Source: Girardinichthys multiradiatus (taxonomy: Eukaryota > Chordata > Actinopteri > Cyprinodontiformes > Goodeidae). Taken from it: 64,000 nt of DNA. Under the pieces are notes generated by a model, which did no database searches, had not been told where the DNA came from, and was given only the letters and a program-made list of their open reading frames with translations. Below, one piece after another: positions 63,361-64,000 of this stretch (position 1 is its first letter; every line of letters begins with the position of its first letter). Made by a program: the position numbers and the translations under genes. The stretch spans positions 12,075,936 through 12,139,935 of the forward strand of contig NC_061817.1 of the NCBI RefSeq assembly GCF_021462225.1, read 5' to 3'.

Positions 63361-64000
63361 CAGGTCCTTCTCAAAATATTAGCATATTGTGATAAAGTTC
63401 ATTATTTTCCATAATGTCATGATGAAAATTTAACATTCATATATTTTAGATTCATTGCACACTAACTGAAATATTTCAGGTCTTTTATAGTCTTAATACG
63501 GATGATTTTGGCATACAGCTCATGAAAACCCAAAATTCCTATCTCACAAAATTAGCATATTTCATCCGACCAATAAAAGAAAAGTGTTTTTAATACAAAA
63601 AACGTCAACCTTCAAATAATCATGTACAGTTATCCACTCAATACTTGGTCGGGAATCCTTTGGCAGAAATGACTGCTTCAATGCGGCGTGGCATGGAGGC
63701 AATCAGCCTGTGGCACTGCTGAGGTCTTATGGAGGCCCAGGATGCTTCGATAGCGGCCTTTAGCTCATCCAGAGTGTTGGGTCTTGAGTCTCTCAACGTT
63801 CTCTTCACAATATCCCACAGATTCTCTATGGGGTTCAGGTCAGGAGAGTTGGCAGGCCAATTGAGCACAGTGATACCATGGTCAGTAAACCATTTACCAG
63901 TGGTTTTGGCACTGTGAGCAGGTGCCAGGTCGTGCTGAAAAAAGAAATCTTCATCTCCATAAAGCTTTTCAGCAGATGGAAGCATGAAGTGCTCCAAAAT
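63361..64000 (-). mobile_element. Tc1-like transposon copy A3, cut by the window edge
   Basis: Starts CAGGTCCTTCTCAAAATATT after TA at 63359-63360. It carries the full 200-bp right repeat of the element, then the transposase gene on the minus strand, and runs off the window. It belongs to the same family as the copies at 1730 and 18388. Confidence 0.92.
63638..64000 (-). CDS. Tc1-like transposase, C-terminal part (partial)
   Basis: The visible 121 codons correspond to residues from about 214 to the end of the 334-residue enzyme. FFFQHDLAPAHS (second catalytic D) and NPIENLW (catalytic E) are present and the tail is the standard SAKGFPTKY. I234 of the other copies is F here. The frame is open to the window edge; the start lies outside. 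Confidence 0.9.
   Translation of the reverse strand: MLEHFMLPSAEKLYGDEDFFFQHDLAPAHSAKTTGKWFTDHGITVLNWPANSPDLNPIENLWDIVKRTLRDSRPNTLDELKAAIEASWASIRPQQCHRLIASMPRRIEAVISAKGFPTKY

Overview
The window is nuclear DNA of a teleost fish. The evidence is five split vertebrate genes with GT-AG introns, poly(A) signals, and introns and spacers filled with fish-type Tc1/mariner, hAT, LINE and SINE debris. Bacterial or phage features (operons, CRISPR, defence islands) are absent.

Layout. 1-5.4 kb: a possible 3'UTR end of an upstream gene, a nearly intact Tc1 element (transposase 1939-2943) and a LINE fragment. 5.5-8.6 kb (+): slc25a38, the mitochondrial glycine carrier, 7 coding exons, 285 aa. 8.8-14.1 kb: Tc1 relics plus a structurally intact Tc1/mariner element of DD36E type (11941-13210). 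14.2-17.55 kb (+): rpsa, ribosomal protein SA, with a TOP-type promoter, 306 aa, and a probable H/ACA snoRNA in an intron. 18.39-19.98 kb: a second Tc1 copy with 200-bp terminal repeats and a rearranged transposase C-terminus. 20.9-34.6 kb (+): ubn2 (ubinuclein), 17 coding exons, 1184 aa. 34.8-37.1 kb (-): trir, 3 exons, 150 aa, tail-to-tail with ubn2. 39.3-58.1 kb (-): hook2, 22 coding exons, 708 aa, one intron with a GC donor. 58.2-64 kb: no gene recognised; Tc1 relics, a 404-bp uninterrupted CTAT microsatellite, and a third Tc1 copy on the minus strand cut by the window edge. I assembled every multi-exon gene by hand; all exon sums are divisible by three and all junctions keep frame.

The genes are housekeeping functions with no shared pathway: mitochondrial glycine import for haem synthesis (slc25a38), translation (rpsa), HIRA-type H3.3 deposition (ubn2), RNA processing (trir), and dynein/FHF microtubule transport (hook2). 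The slc25a38-rpsa pair and the trir-hook2 pair are each also neighbours in human (3p22 and 19p13), so this window joins two conserved blocks with ubn2 between them.

I did not find a convincing undescribed biological system. The items most worth checking are the intact DD36E transposon, the hairpin that rewrote a transposase stop region, the snoRNA candidate, the hAT element with a perfect 8-bp target duplication, the long tetranucleotide array and the GC-AG intron.
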